Below, piece after piece: positions 20,939 through 29,652 of a stretch of 64,000 nucleotides of DNA. The notes beneath the pieces are model-generated. The model was not told the origin of the DNA and ran no database searches. It saw nothing but the letters and a program-made list of their open reading frames with translations. The stretch is from Persicitalea jodogahamensis (GTDB taxonomy: Bacteria > Bacteroidota > Bacteroidia > Cytophagales > Spirosomataceae), in assembly GCF_014651615.1 (NCBI RefSeq), contig NZ_BMXF01000004.1, forward strand, positions 551,698 to 615,697. The letters run 5' to 3'. Positions within the stretch are counted from its first letter, which is position 1. The number at the start of each line of letters is the position of its first letter. Made by a program: the position numbers and the translations under genes.

Positions 20939-20963
20939 AAAACGGGAAGTTTAGGGGCGAATA

Positions 20964-21803
20964 TTAAGCTGGCTGCAGTTCCAGCACACGCCGGGCAGCG
21001 ATTTTTAGAAAATTGGGCAGAATAGTGTTTTCGGTCAGCAGGATTTTTTCGGGGTCGTTCAGATGGGCAATCATTTCAAAGTACCGCTCTTCACCATAAT
21101 TTTTAATAATGACCTCTTTTTTTTCATCCTTTTGAAAATGACGTAACATGCCCTCGGCGTCCGCTTCGGGATGGAATTGAGTGCCAAAGATTTCGTTGGA
21201 GAAACGAATCGCCATGACGGCCCGCTCAAGAGGTACATGGGGACGAATTTTCTCCATACCCATAATTTTTGCTCCCATCTGTTCCAGAAGTAAAGTGTCG
21301 GGCTCAATAACCTGATAATCACGAGAGTCTACGGCCCAAAACGGGTCCTGCAGTCCTTCGAAAAAAGGCTCTCGCATGGCGAGCCGCGTTTTGTGAATCG
21401 GAAAAATTCCAAAAGAATTCTTCCGCCGCTTGCAGACATGACCAATTTCCCAATGGACACATGCCAGCTGAAATGAGTGACAGATGAGGAACAGGTGCTT
21501 TTTGGTACGTTTCTGCGGATTTCGATTGTATTTATAAATCGAATCGAGGAATTGAAAAAACTTTTTCTCCCAGGGCAAACCTTCTGGTTTTGGGCTTCCG
21601 GGGCCGCCCGAAGAAATGTAAATGTCAAAACTCAAATCAGGTACGACGTTATTCTGCCGTACGTCAAAAGTTTCGCACTCTATTCCCTGCGCCTCTTCAA
21701 TGGCAAAATCGTTAACGAGTTTCTTTATACAGCGCATGCCTTCATTCTGGAAACCATTGTTCATGTCCAGAATGGCGATGCGTAGTTTTTTTAGTGGTGT
21801 CAT
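20964..21803 (-). CDS. Class I glutamine amidotransferase-like protein
   Basis: 279 residues. Rossmann-like class I GATase with the triad apparently kept: Cys108 in LICHSFQLA, and His211 and Glu213 in QFHPEAD. The nucleophile elbow reads CHSFQ instead of the common C-x-G-x-Q. A glycine-rich SSGGPGSP precedes it. It stands alone without a fused synthetase domain, so it may release ammonia for a neighbouring ligase or hydrolyse a gamma-glutamyl-type amide. 53 nt after the GCS2 ligase gene, 25 nt before the next. Confidence 0.8.
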   Translation of the reverse strand: MTPLKKLRIAILDMNNGFQNEGMRCIKKLVNDFAIEEAQGIECETFDVRQNNVVPDLSFDIYISSGGPGSPKPEGLPWEKKFFQFLDSIYKYNRNPQKRTKKHLFLICHSFQLACVHWEIGHVCKRRKNSFGIFPIHKTRLAMREPFFEGLQDPFWAVDSRDYQVIEPDTLLLEQMGAKIMGMEKIRPHVPLERAVMAIRFSNEIFGTQFHPEADAEGMLRHFQKDEKKEVIIKNYGEERYFEMIAHLNDPEKILLTENTILPNFLKIAARRVLELQPA

Positions 21804-21856
21804 ATTGGTGTCGAATAATTTCGGCTCGGTAGTTGTATTTTTCTAATAACTACTAA

Positions 21857-22966
21857 CTACACTACTCCGATCTTAGTTTCCTGTACGATGTAATCCACCA
21901 CTGCGTTCATATCGCCACCAGATTTTTCGAAGACTGCCAATTGGCGATCGGCCCCGCTGCCGTTTTCCAGAATCCAGTGAACGTGTTCCACTTCTTTTCG
22001 ACTTCCGAGTTCGTCTACCACGTCGTCGATAAATTCAAGTAGTTCACCCATTAGCTGACGGAACTCGACCTCTTCCTGAATCCCAAAATCAATAAGCTTA
22101 CTTTCAATGCCAAATCGGGCAGCACGCCATTTGTTCTCGTTAATCAAATTCCGCCGATAGGGCCGAAAATTAAGATTTTGCCTTTGGAGCTTGTAAATCT
22201 TAACTACCAAAGCCTGGCAAATCGCTGCCAGACATATTGTTTCCTCAACCCGCATTGGAACATCACAAATCCTAAACTCGATGGTATTAAAGAACGGGTG
22301 CACCCGAATATCCCACCATATTTTTTTGGCGTTATCGATACATTTGGTTTTGATAAGCAGGTTGATGTACTCATCGTATTCACTGGCGCTGGCAAAAAAA
22401 TCAGGAATACCGGTACGTGGGAATTTATCGAAAACTTTGGAGCGGTATGATTTAAAACCTGTGTTTCGGCCACACCAGAAAGGCGAATTGGTGGACAGGG
22501 CATAGATATGAGGCAAAAAATAACGCACTGCGTTCATGATCGCTATCCCTTCGTTCCGGTTGAGAATGCCCACATGAACATGGAGCCCAAATATAAGGTT
22601 ACCCCGTGCCACGTCCCGCATTTCGTCGATCAGATCATCGTACCTGGGGTCATTTGTGATGAGCTGATCCACCCAGTCAGCAAAGGGGTGGGTTCCGGCT
22701 GCTGCCACATGCAAGTTCTGGGCTGCAGCCAGATCATGGATCATTTTGCGCAGATAGGTGACCTCCTCACGAGCCTCATGGATATCATGACAAATATTGG
22801 TGCCCACCTCCACCATAGCCTGGTGCATCTCTGCCTTAACCCGCTCTTTTAGAATTATTTTTCCATCCTCAACCAGCTTGGACATGTGTGAGCGCAAGTT
22901 TCGGGTAACAGGGTCAATCGTCTGGAATTCTTCCTCGATGCCGAGGGTGAACACGCGTTTTGTCAT
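21857..22966 (-). CDS. Carboxylate-amine ligase, GCS2 family (YbdK-like)
   Basis: 369 residues from the ATG at 22966; the longer frame to 23023 adds a sequence not seen in the family. N-terminal TLGIEEEFQTID and MHQAMVEVGTNIC, then GLHVHVGI and TEFRI-like TIEFRICDVPMRVEE are typical of glutamate-cysteine-ligase-2 enzymes, which join a carboxylate (often glutamate) to an amine with ATP. Cytoplasmic. The neighbouring ATP-grasp and amidotransferase genes argue for a dedicated amide-forming pathway rather than general glutathione synthesis. Confidence 0.9.
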   Translation of the reverse strand: MTKRVFTLGIEEEFQTIDPVTRNLRSHMSKLVEDGKIILKERVKAEMHQAMVEVGTNICHDIHEAREEVTYLRKMIHDLAAAQNLHVAAAGTHPFADWVDQLITNDPRYDDLIDEMRDVARGNLIFGLHVHVGILNRNEGIAIMNAVRYFLPHIYALSTNSPFWCGRNTGFKSYRSKVFDKFPRTGIPDFFASASEYDEYINLLIKTKCIDNAKKIWWDIRVHPFFNTIEFRICDVPMRVEETICLAAICQALVVKIYKLQRQNLNFRPYRRNLINENKWRAARFGIESKLIDFGIQEEVEFRQLMGELLEFIDDVVDELGSRKEVEHVHWILENGSGADRQLAVFEKSGGDMNAVVDYIVQETKIGVV

Positions 22967-23069
22967 GCCGTCAGTTGGAAAATTGTGGATGTAAAACAGG
23001 TACTCAGCAAGAGGCGATCCCAAGAATAATGATTAATACATTCTTCCAAAAATCGCCTCTATTGATTAA

Positions 23070-24152
23070 CTATTCCTGCGTTTCTTTATTCTTAGGAGAC
23101 TTTGAGGCCTTAGTGGGAGCACCTTTCTTCGGCGTAGCCGCCTTTTTGGCAGGTGCTGCCTTTTTAATGGTAGGTTCAACCATCATGTCGGCCACCGGAA
23201 TCTGGTTGGTAGCCGATTTGAGGAATGTTCCCCAAGTCAGATTATTCATGCCTTCCTTGTGATTTTGGGCGCGCTCGATCGCCATATTGGCGGCAGCTTC
23301 CACCACCCAATCGAAATTCTTCTGGCCTACGGAATGAATGTCAGCATCAGGAGCTGGATTGCAGAAGTCTATGGCGATGGGTATTCCATCACGAACTGCG
23401 AACTCAACCGTATTGAAGTCATAACCCAGCGCTTTGTTCAATCGCAACGTATAGTCGTGGATGACTTTCAGGAGTTTTTCTCCGGCTTCCCCCTTTGTAT
23501 TCATTTCGGGGGTATAGCGCTCGTGAAATGGATTGCGCGGTTCGTAAGGCATGATGAGCACATCTTTCTGCCCGATGCAATAACAGCGGAAATAGTCGTC
23601 GAACTCTATTTCTTCCTGCAGCATCATTACCAGTTGGCCTGTTTCCCCATGTTTGTGCCACAAATCCTCTGGGTTGTAAACTTTATAGACACTTTTCCAG
23701 CCACCGCCGGAGTGAGGCTTCATGTAAGCTGGAAATCCGATATACTCAAACATCTTCTGCCATGCTAAAGGTGATTTCAGATTGCGAAATGAAACATCAT
23801 GGGTGTCGGTAGGGCGCTCGTGCGACGGTAAGAGTACCGTCTTGGGAACGGGCACCCCGATTTTTTCGGCAAGGCAGTTGTTAAAAAACTTCTCATCGGC
23901 GCTCCACCAAAAAGGGTTGTTAATGACGGCGGTGCCACACAGCGCAGCATTTTTGAGGTATGCTTTATAAAACGGCACATCTTGTGAAATCCGGTCAATT
24001 ATCACCGCGTATTCGGTTGGGTCCGCCTGCTTAACCTGTTCAATAGAAACGCCTTCGGCCCGGATGCCTTCGATATTTTTCTCGTTAATGCGGTTTACAA
24101 AGGCATGGGGAAAAGTGTTTTCCATACCATAAAGAATGCCGATTTTTTTCAT
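23070..24152 (-). CDS. ATP-grasp ligase, RimK/D-Ala-D-Ala ligase-like
   Basis: 360 residues. N-terminal pre-ATP-grasp domain (MKKIGILYGMENTFPHAFV), linker region DEKFFNNCLAEKIGVPVPKT, ATP-binding FPAYMKPHSGGGWKSVYKV, and metal-binding end VEFAVRDGIPIAIDFCNPAPDAD. The last about 35 residues are a Lys/Ala/Pro-rich low-complexity tail, probably disordered and basic. Predicted to form an amide with a carboxylate activated as acyl-phosphate. First ligase of the minus-strand cluster, 103 nt before the GCS2 gene. Substrates unknown. Confidence 0.85.
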   Translation of the reverse strand: MKKIGILYGMENTFPHAFVNRINEKNIEGIRAEGVSIEQVKQADPTEYAVIIDRISQDVPFYKAYLKNAALCGTAVINNPFWWSADEKFFNNCLAEKIGVPVPKTVLLPSHERPTDTHDVSFRNLKSPLAWQKMFEYIGFPAYMKPHSGGGWKSVYKVYNPEDLWHKHGETGQLVMMLQEEIEFDDYFRCYCIGQKDVLIMPYEPRNPFHERYTPEMNTKGEAGEKLLKVIHDYTLRLNKALGYDFNTVEFAVRDGIPIAIDFCNPAPDADIHSVGQKNFDWVVEAAANMAIERAQNHKEGMNNLTWGTFLKSATNQIPVADMMVEPTIKKAAPAKKAATPKKGAPTKASKSPKNKETQE

Positions 24153-24318
24153 TGGTTTATTTTCGGTTGGTAGACGAATTTAACAGTTGATTTTCAGGAA
24201 TTCCAGATAGGAATTGTCATTGGAAGGATTTCTGAAAAATGACTTGACCCAAGATATGGTTTTTTGAAATAATTATTTACGGATCGAACTCCCTATTTTT
24301 TTTGTTCGGATGAAGACG

Positions 24319-25026
24319 CTAAATCATTTTCGACAAATAATCCGGGAACATCCGGTGCCATAAGGGCCAGTCATGAAGTTCCCAGCCACGAATATCGGAC
24401 CAATGGTTGATCCCCTTATTGTTGAGAATCCGGGTCATGGTTAGATTGGCGTTCAAACAGATATCCCATTCGGAAGATCCCAGAACGATCTTCATGTGAT
24501 TATAGCGCCAGCCCTCTTCATTGGGAACAAAGTCCACCGGATTATTGAAATATACGTTGTCGTCATAGTACCCTCCCAGGAATGAGCGGATGTCGAACGC
24601 CCCACTCATCGAAATAAGGTATGCAACCAGATCAGGATGACGAAAAGCAAAATTGAAAGCATGGTAACCGCCGAAACTACACCCGGCTACGCCAATTTTA
24701 TCCACACTGCATTCCCGCTGAATGTATGGGACGAGTTCATTTGCCAAAAACTTATCGTATTGTATATGGTTAAGCACTTTTTGGGCGGGAGTGAGATGTC
24801 TTCCATACCAGGATTCCTTATCTATACTATCAATACAATAAATTTTGTATTTCCCGGACTCCACCAAGCCGCGCACCGACTCGATGAGGCCCATATCCTT
24901 GGCCTGATAATAGCTGCCCAGCGTTGTCGGAAATATCAGAATGGGATAGCCCCAGTTCCCAAAGACCAGCATATCAATTGAGTGGCCCAGATGATGGGAA
25001 TAATAGCTAATATGGTTTTCTTGCAA
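24319..25026 (-). CDS. Esterase-family alpha/beta hydrolase (cluster, small)
   Basis: 235 residues, no signal peptide. PF00756-like esterase: nucleophile Ser117 in GVAGCSFGGYHAF, probable acid in GSSEWDI and His in WELHDWPLW. Similar enzymes act as S-formylglutathione hydrolase or acyl esterases. It heads the six-gene minus-strand run (166 nt before the ATP-grasp gene) and is divergent from another esterase, suggesting it acts on a product of this pathway. Confidence 0.85.
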   Translation of the reverse strand: MQENHISYYSHHLGHSIDMLVFGNWGYPILIFPTTLGSYYQAKDMGLIESVRGLVESGKYKIYCIDSIDKESWYGRHLTPAQKVLNHIQYDKFLANELVPYIQRECSVDKIGVAGCSFGGYHAFNFAFRHPDLVAYLISMSGAFDIRSFLGGYYDDNVYFNNPVDFVPNEEGWRYNHMKIVLGSSEWDICLNANLTMTRILNNKGINHWSDIRGWELHDWPLWHRMFPDYLSKMI

Positions 25027-25143
25027 GATGTTTTTGGATTTCGTAGAGGCCTTTGGGCCATTTAGCCAAATATTGTTGCAAATCTAATCATTGTTTATAA
25101 AATTAACCGTGTTGGTCACATTCTAACACCCCCAACTCTGCTT

Positions 25144-25971
25144 GTGAATTATATCCCTCCTGAAGAAATAAGCCCGTCAGAAATGCCTGTTTCTACGGAA
25201 TTGAAACTGCATTCGGCACATCTGAAGCGAATGGTCAAACTGACCTTTCTGCATCCTCATACGTTATCGGCCAAATTCCCGCTCAAGGTATTATTGGTTT
25301 TTGACGGCCAGGATTTTCCGGCACTGCGCATCGGGAAGGCAATCAGTGACTATGGATTAAATCAAGCAGGAAACTACATGCTAGTGGTGGGAATTCACGC
25401 CAATAAGAATCGGATTTACGAATACGGCACTGCCTCTCAGCCAGACTATGCCTACCGTGGAAACAAAGCTGCCAACACTACTCAGTTTGTGATGGATGAA
25501 TTGATACCTTACTTAAAGACCAATTTTTCTCTTTCAGAAAATCGCTCGGACTGGACAATCACCGGCTTTTCGCTGAGTGGATTAATGGCGCTCGATATCG
25601 CCTGGCACCATGCAGAGATTTTTTCACGGGTTGGAGTTTTCTCAGGCTCTTTTTGGTGGAGGCAGCGCGCCCTTGATGACGATTACGACGAAAGTGACCG
25701 GATTATGCACAACATCATTCGCTTCACACCCGGGCAACCACCCCTGCGGTTTTGGTTCCAGACAGGCACCCACGATGAAGAATCAGACCGGGACAATGAC
25801 GGCATCATTGATTCCATTGACGATACGCTTGACCTGATTGCGGAATTAGAGCGAAAAGGGTACTTGTGGGGAAGAGACGTCGTCTATGAAGAAGTCGAAG
25901 CAGGAGAGCATCACCCCAATACCTGGGCAAAGATATTTCCGAAATTTTTGCAGTGGGCTACCATTCATTAA
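25144..25971 (+). CDS. Esterase-family alpha/beta hydrolase
   Basis: 275 residues with a GTG start at 25144. PF00756-like: nucleophile Ser143 in ITGFSLSGLMA and probable His in AGEHHPNTW. A loop with DRDNDGIIDSIDD resembles a short Ca-binding-like acidic segment. No signal peptide, so likely cytoplasmic like its divergent neighbour. 28 nt upstream of the secreted esterase-like gene. Confidence 0.83.
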   Translation: MNYIPPEEISPSEMPVSTELKLHSAHLKRMVKLTFLHPHTLSAKFPLKVLLVFDGQDFPALRIGKAISDYGLNQAGNYMLVVGIHANKNRIYEYGTASQPDYAYRGNKAANTTQFVMDELIPYLKTNFSLSENRSDWTITGFSLSGLMALDIAWHHAEIFSRVGVFSGSFWWRQRALDDDYDESDRIMHNIIRFTPGQPPLRFWFQTGTHDEESDRDNDGIIDSIDDTLDLIAELERKGYLWGRDVVYEEVEAGEHHPNTWAKIFPKFLQWATIH

Positions 25972-25999
25972 CTACCTTTTTACCCTAATCCTCTTCTTT

Positions 26000-27730
26000 A
26001 TGAAAAAAATAGGTCTATATCTTTTCTTCTCTGGCTTGTTTAGTTCGGCTGCATTAGGGCAAAGCGTGGGTCGATTTGAAATCGATATGCCGACTTTTGC
26101 CAAAACCGCTACGCTTGATGGCAGACTTCTGCTTTTCTTTTCCACGGAGGAAGGCACAGAACCCCGGTACCAGATCAGCGACGAGGTAGACTCTCAGCAA
26201 ATGTTTGGTATGGATGTGGAGGGCGTACGGCCGGGTCAGAGCGTCTGGTTCGATATGAAGGCAGCAGGCTACCCGGCAGTGTCGTTTGCCGGGTTGCCTG
26301 CCGGCGATTATTATGTTCAGGTACTTTTACACAAATACGAGACATTCAAGCGCAGCGATGGCAAGATCGTCAAACTACCCATGGATCGTGGGGAAGGACA
26401 AAACTGGCGCACCGCTCCCGGAAATCACTACTCGAAACCGATTAAAATTCGGTTTGATCCGAAATCTGGTAAATCAATCAAGCTCAAACTGGATCAGGTA
26501 AATCCTGAACTCGGCGACCCGGCGAAGAAACAGACCAAATACATCAAGTACATAAAAATCAAATCAGAAAAACTCAGCAAGTTTTGGGGGCGCGACATGC
26601 ACCTTGCAGCCTGGGTCCTTCTCCCGGAAGGTTTTGATGAGCATCCGGAGGCAAAATATCCACTTTGCCTTTTCCACGGCCACTTCCCCGATCAATTCGG
26701 TGGTTTCAGCGAAACGCCTCCGCCAGCCGATATCGACACCACGTCTTTCTCGGCCCGTTTTGGAATTTACGGCTATAACAGGATTGTGGCCCAGGAAGCT
26801 TACGATATGTACAAAAAATGGACAAGTCCGGATTTTCCCCGTTATCTGGTCGTGGAGATTCAGCATGCCAATCCATTTTACGATGATTCGTATGCGGTAA
26901 ACTCCGCCAACATTGGTCCTTACGGCGATGCAATCATGTATGAACTGCTTCCTGAAATAGAGCGGCAGTTTCGGGGCATCGGGGAGGGCTGGGCGCGGTT
27001 TACCTATGGCGGCTCCACAGGTGGTTGGGAAGCCTTGGCCGCGCAGGTTTTCTACCCCGACGAGTTCAACGGTTGTTTTGCCGCTTGCCCCGACCCAATC
27101 ACCTTCGAAGCTTATACCATGGTCAACCTGTATATGGATAAGAATGCTTACTATTGGGATGGCCCGTTCAAAAAAACGCCGCGCCCGGGCAAAAGAAACT
27201 ACCTGGGCGAGATGCTATGTACCCTTGAAGATATGAACCGGAGGGAGGCCGTGTTAGGAAGTAAAGGCCGCTCGGGGGACCAGTGGGATATCTGGCAGGC
27301 CGTATACTCGCCCGTTGGTGATGACGGCTACCCAAAACCAATATGGAATAAGGAAACCGGGGTCATCGACCCAGGCGTGGCGCAGTATTGGAAAGAAAAC
27401 TACGACCTCATGCACATTATGAAGCGGGATTGGAAAACACTCGGGCCAAAGCTTACCGGTAAAATTCACATTTACTGCGGCGACATGGATAACTACTACC
27501 TTAATAATGCGGTGTATCTCATGGAAGATTTTCTAAAAGGTACTCGCTCACCTAATTATTACGGGGAGGTAGCCTACGGTGACCGTGCCGAACATTGCTG
27601 GAACGGTGACCCCACCCAGCCCAACTATATTTCCAGGCTGCGGTACAATACCATGTATTTGCCCAAAATCCTCAAACGCATCGAAACCTCCGCTCCGGTG
27701 GGGGCAGACTTAACAAGCTGGCGCTATTAA
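26000..27730 (+). CDS. Secreted esterase-like hydrolase
   Basis: 576 residues from the ATG at 26000, which begins a clear signal peptide (MKKIGLYLFFSGLF... ALGQS); the longer open frame overlaps the upstream gene. The N-terminal about 180 residues form a beta-rich domain, followed by an alpha/beta-hydrolase domain with nucleophile Ser339 in YGGSTGGWEAL and a probable His in DRAEHCWN. Likely periplasmic. Co-directional with the preceding esterase and probably in the same transcript. Substrate unknown. Confidence 0.78.
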   Translation: MKKIGLYLFFSGLFSSAALGQSVGRFEIDMPTFAKTATLDGRLLLFFSTEEGTEPRYQISDEVDSQQMFGMDVEGVRPGQSVWFDMKAAGYPAVSFAGLPAGDYYVQVLLHKYETFKRSDGKIVKLPMDRGEGQNWRTAPGNHYSKPIKIRFDPKSGKSIKLKLDQVNPELGDPAKKQTKYIKYIKIKSEKLSKFWGRDMHLAAWVLLPEGFDEHPEAKYPLCLFHGHFPDQFGGFSETPPPADIDTTSFSARFGIYGYNRIVAQEAYDMYKKWTSPDFPRYLVVEIQHANPFYDDSYAVNSANIGPYGDAIMYELLPEIERQFRGIGEGWARFTYGGSTGGWEALAAQVFYPDEFNGCFAACPDPITFEAYTMVNLYMDKNAYYWDGPFKKTPRPGKRNYLGEMLCTLEDMNRREAVLGSKGRSGDQWDIWQAVYSPVGDDGYPKPIWNKETGVIDPGVAQYWKENYDLMHIMKRDWKTLGPKLTGKIHIYCGDMDNYYLNNAVYLMEDFLKGTRSPNYYGEVAYGDRAEHCWNGDPTQPNYISRLRYNTMYLPKILKRIETSAPVGADLTSWRY

Positions 27731-27791
27731 TTGATTGGCAGTGAGAACCACCGGGCAAAGCGAGAAGCACTATAATAATCTTTTCTTTCTT

Positions 27792-28811
27792 TTATAATGA
27801 AGAGAGAAAAGCCATCGTATCGACCCCGTCCGCATACTCTTTTAGCCCGGGTGACTGGGCCTTGCCAAACGGTACGGCGCCGGGAACCTTTGTTGGGTCG
27901 GCTACCACACACTGAATTTTTTCAGTATGATTTTCGAGCAGAGTGTTTAAATGAGATATATCCTCGTAATTCTCATAGTACACGACGCTCAGAGGTGATA
28001 CCATGGCTTCACTTTCGGTAAACATCACAAACCCATTGTCAAAATGAGGCGTTTGGTTTACCAGCAGGATAGATCGGTTGTACTCATAATTGTTGAAGTA
28101 CTTGTGATGATTGGCATAAAATGCGCGTTTTTCCTCAATGACCTCATACAACTTGGAAAAATCGTATCCTTTTGGAACATATAGTTTGGACACGTTCCGG
28201 CACCCCAACCCAAAATACCTGAATATATCTTCACTAAGCCCGGATAACTCTTCCGGCGATTCGTCGCCATCCAGCACGGCTACTGCAGTCCGGTTCTTGC
28301 GAACGATATTGGGTTTTTGAGCAAAGTAGTATTCAAAATAGCGGGCAGTGTTGTCGCTTCCAGTCGCAATGTAAGCATCAGCCTCGTTTATTCTTTCTAC
28401 AATCTGAATCGCATTTTTAAACTCTGGCTCCAGCTTTTTAAGAGTTTCGAGTAAAAAGAACATGAGCGGTGTATCGTCCTTGCTCAACTTGGCCAGAAGG
28501 CTGTGTCCACTCAATAGTACGCACAGCGCATCATGAAAGCCAACCGCGGGTACGTTGCCTGCCATTACTACCCCGATTTTTTTGGGATTTGTGACCTGCT
28601 CATACTGGTTTAGAAATGAATTGAGTTTTCCTTCATCGAGGTAGTTTGAGGCAATTCTCTCAATAGAAAAAAGGGTATTTTCAGGAACGAACCAGCCGTT
28701 TCTGGCTCGCGCCATTTGCGCGACTTCCTTTATCTCTATCGAATTTGTAGGGTTTAGTAGATATTCACCTAAATGTGCAAATGCTTTTATTCGGGTATTT
28801 CTATCAATCAT
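27792..28811 (-). CDS. Acyl-CoA reductase, LuxC family
   Basis: 339 residues. Matches the LuxC/aldehyde-dehydrogenase-like family that reduces acyl-CoA or acyl groups to aldehydes with NADPH: GVVMAGNVPAVGFHD, ATGSDNTARYFEYYF and catalytic Cys204 in GLGCRNVSKLYVP. No lux genes are nearby. Divergent from a ferredoxin gene, an arrangement I recall as common in Bacteroidota. The fatty-aldehyde role is inferred. Confidence 0.88.
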   Translation of the reverse strand: MIDRNTRIKAFAHLGEYLLNPTNSIEIKEVAQMARARNGWFVPENTLFSIERIASNYLDEGKLNSFLNQYEQVTNPKKIGVVMAGNVPAVGFHDALCVLLSGHSLLAKLSKDDTPLMFFLLETLKKLEPEFKNAIQIVERINEADAYIATGSDNTARYFEYYFAQKPNIVRKNRTAVAVLDGDESPEELSGLSEDIFRYFGLGCRNVSKLYVPKGYDFSKLYEVIEEKRAFYANHHKYFNNYEYNRSILLVNQTPHFDNGFVMFTESEAMVSPLSVVYYENYEDISHLNTLLENHTEKIQCVVADPTKVPGAVPFGKAQSPGLKEYADGVDTMAFLSSL

Positions 28812-28885
28812 TCTAATTATTATCTGGAAAGTTCAATGTACTATGAATTTTAATGATAATCTAATGGGAAGGAAACTAAAAATAA

Positions 28886-29290
<405 letters not shown>

Positions 29291-29308
29291 ACTAATTGAT
29301 ATTTTTTC

Positions 29309-29343
29309 AAAAAAGGCTCATGGACTCCATGGGCTTTTTTTTT
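29309..29343 (+). terminator. Terminator after ferredoxin gene
   Basis: 9-bp stem GGCTCATGG / CCATGGGCT with G-U pairs and a 3-nt loop, preceded by six A and followed by nine T. Confidence 0.85.
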
Positions 29344-29652
29344 GTGCCTGTAGCACTCTCCCTTTGCGGGTATTGACTATGAAATTTTTTATAATATAAC
29401 TATGGTTAGATAAATTTGCACTATTATACATTATTTGGCAAATATGTTGTTTTGCCAAATAAAATGGATTAATAAATTAAAATAATAACTCGTATTGAAT
29501 ATTAGGAAAGCAACGAAATATTATACTTTTCTATGAATTTTACAATTATTATATAAATCAATCACGGATTTAGTTTGATCTTATTCTTAAATAGTCAATA
29601 TTTGCCATATGAAGATATAGTAGTCCTCCAAACAACCAAACAAAAGGAAATT
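29344..29652 (+). other. AT-rich upstream region of the porin gene
   Basis: About 310 bases without a supported gene. The region is very AT-rich and holds a TAAATTTG (29411-29418) that could be a -7 box but lacks a TTG at the right distance, the inverted repeat at 29431-29462, and AAAGGAAATT just upstream of the porin ATG. Confidence 0.6.
29431..29462. repeat. Perfect 12-bp inverted repeat upstream of porin gene
   Basis: TTATTTGGCAAA (29431-29442), 8-nt spacer, TTTGCCAAATAA (29451-29462). About 190 nt upstream of the porin start. Could be an operator for a dimeric regulator or a leader-RNA hairpin; no T run follows, so a terminator is unlikely. Confidence 0.7.
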
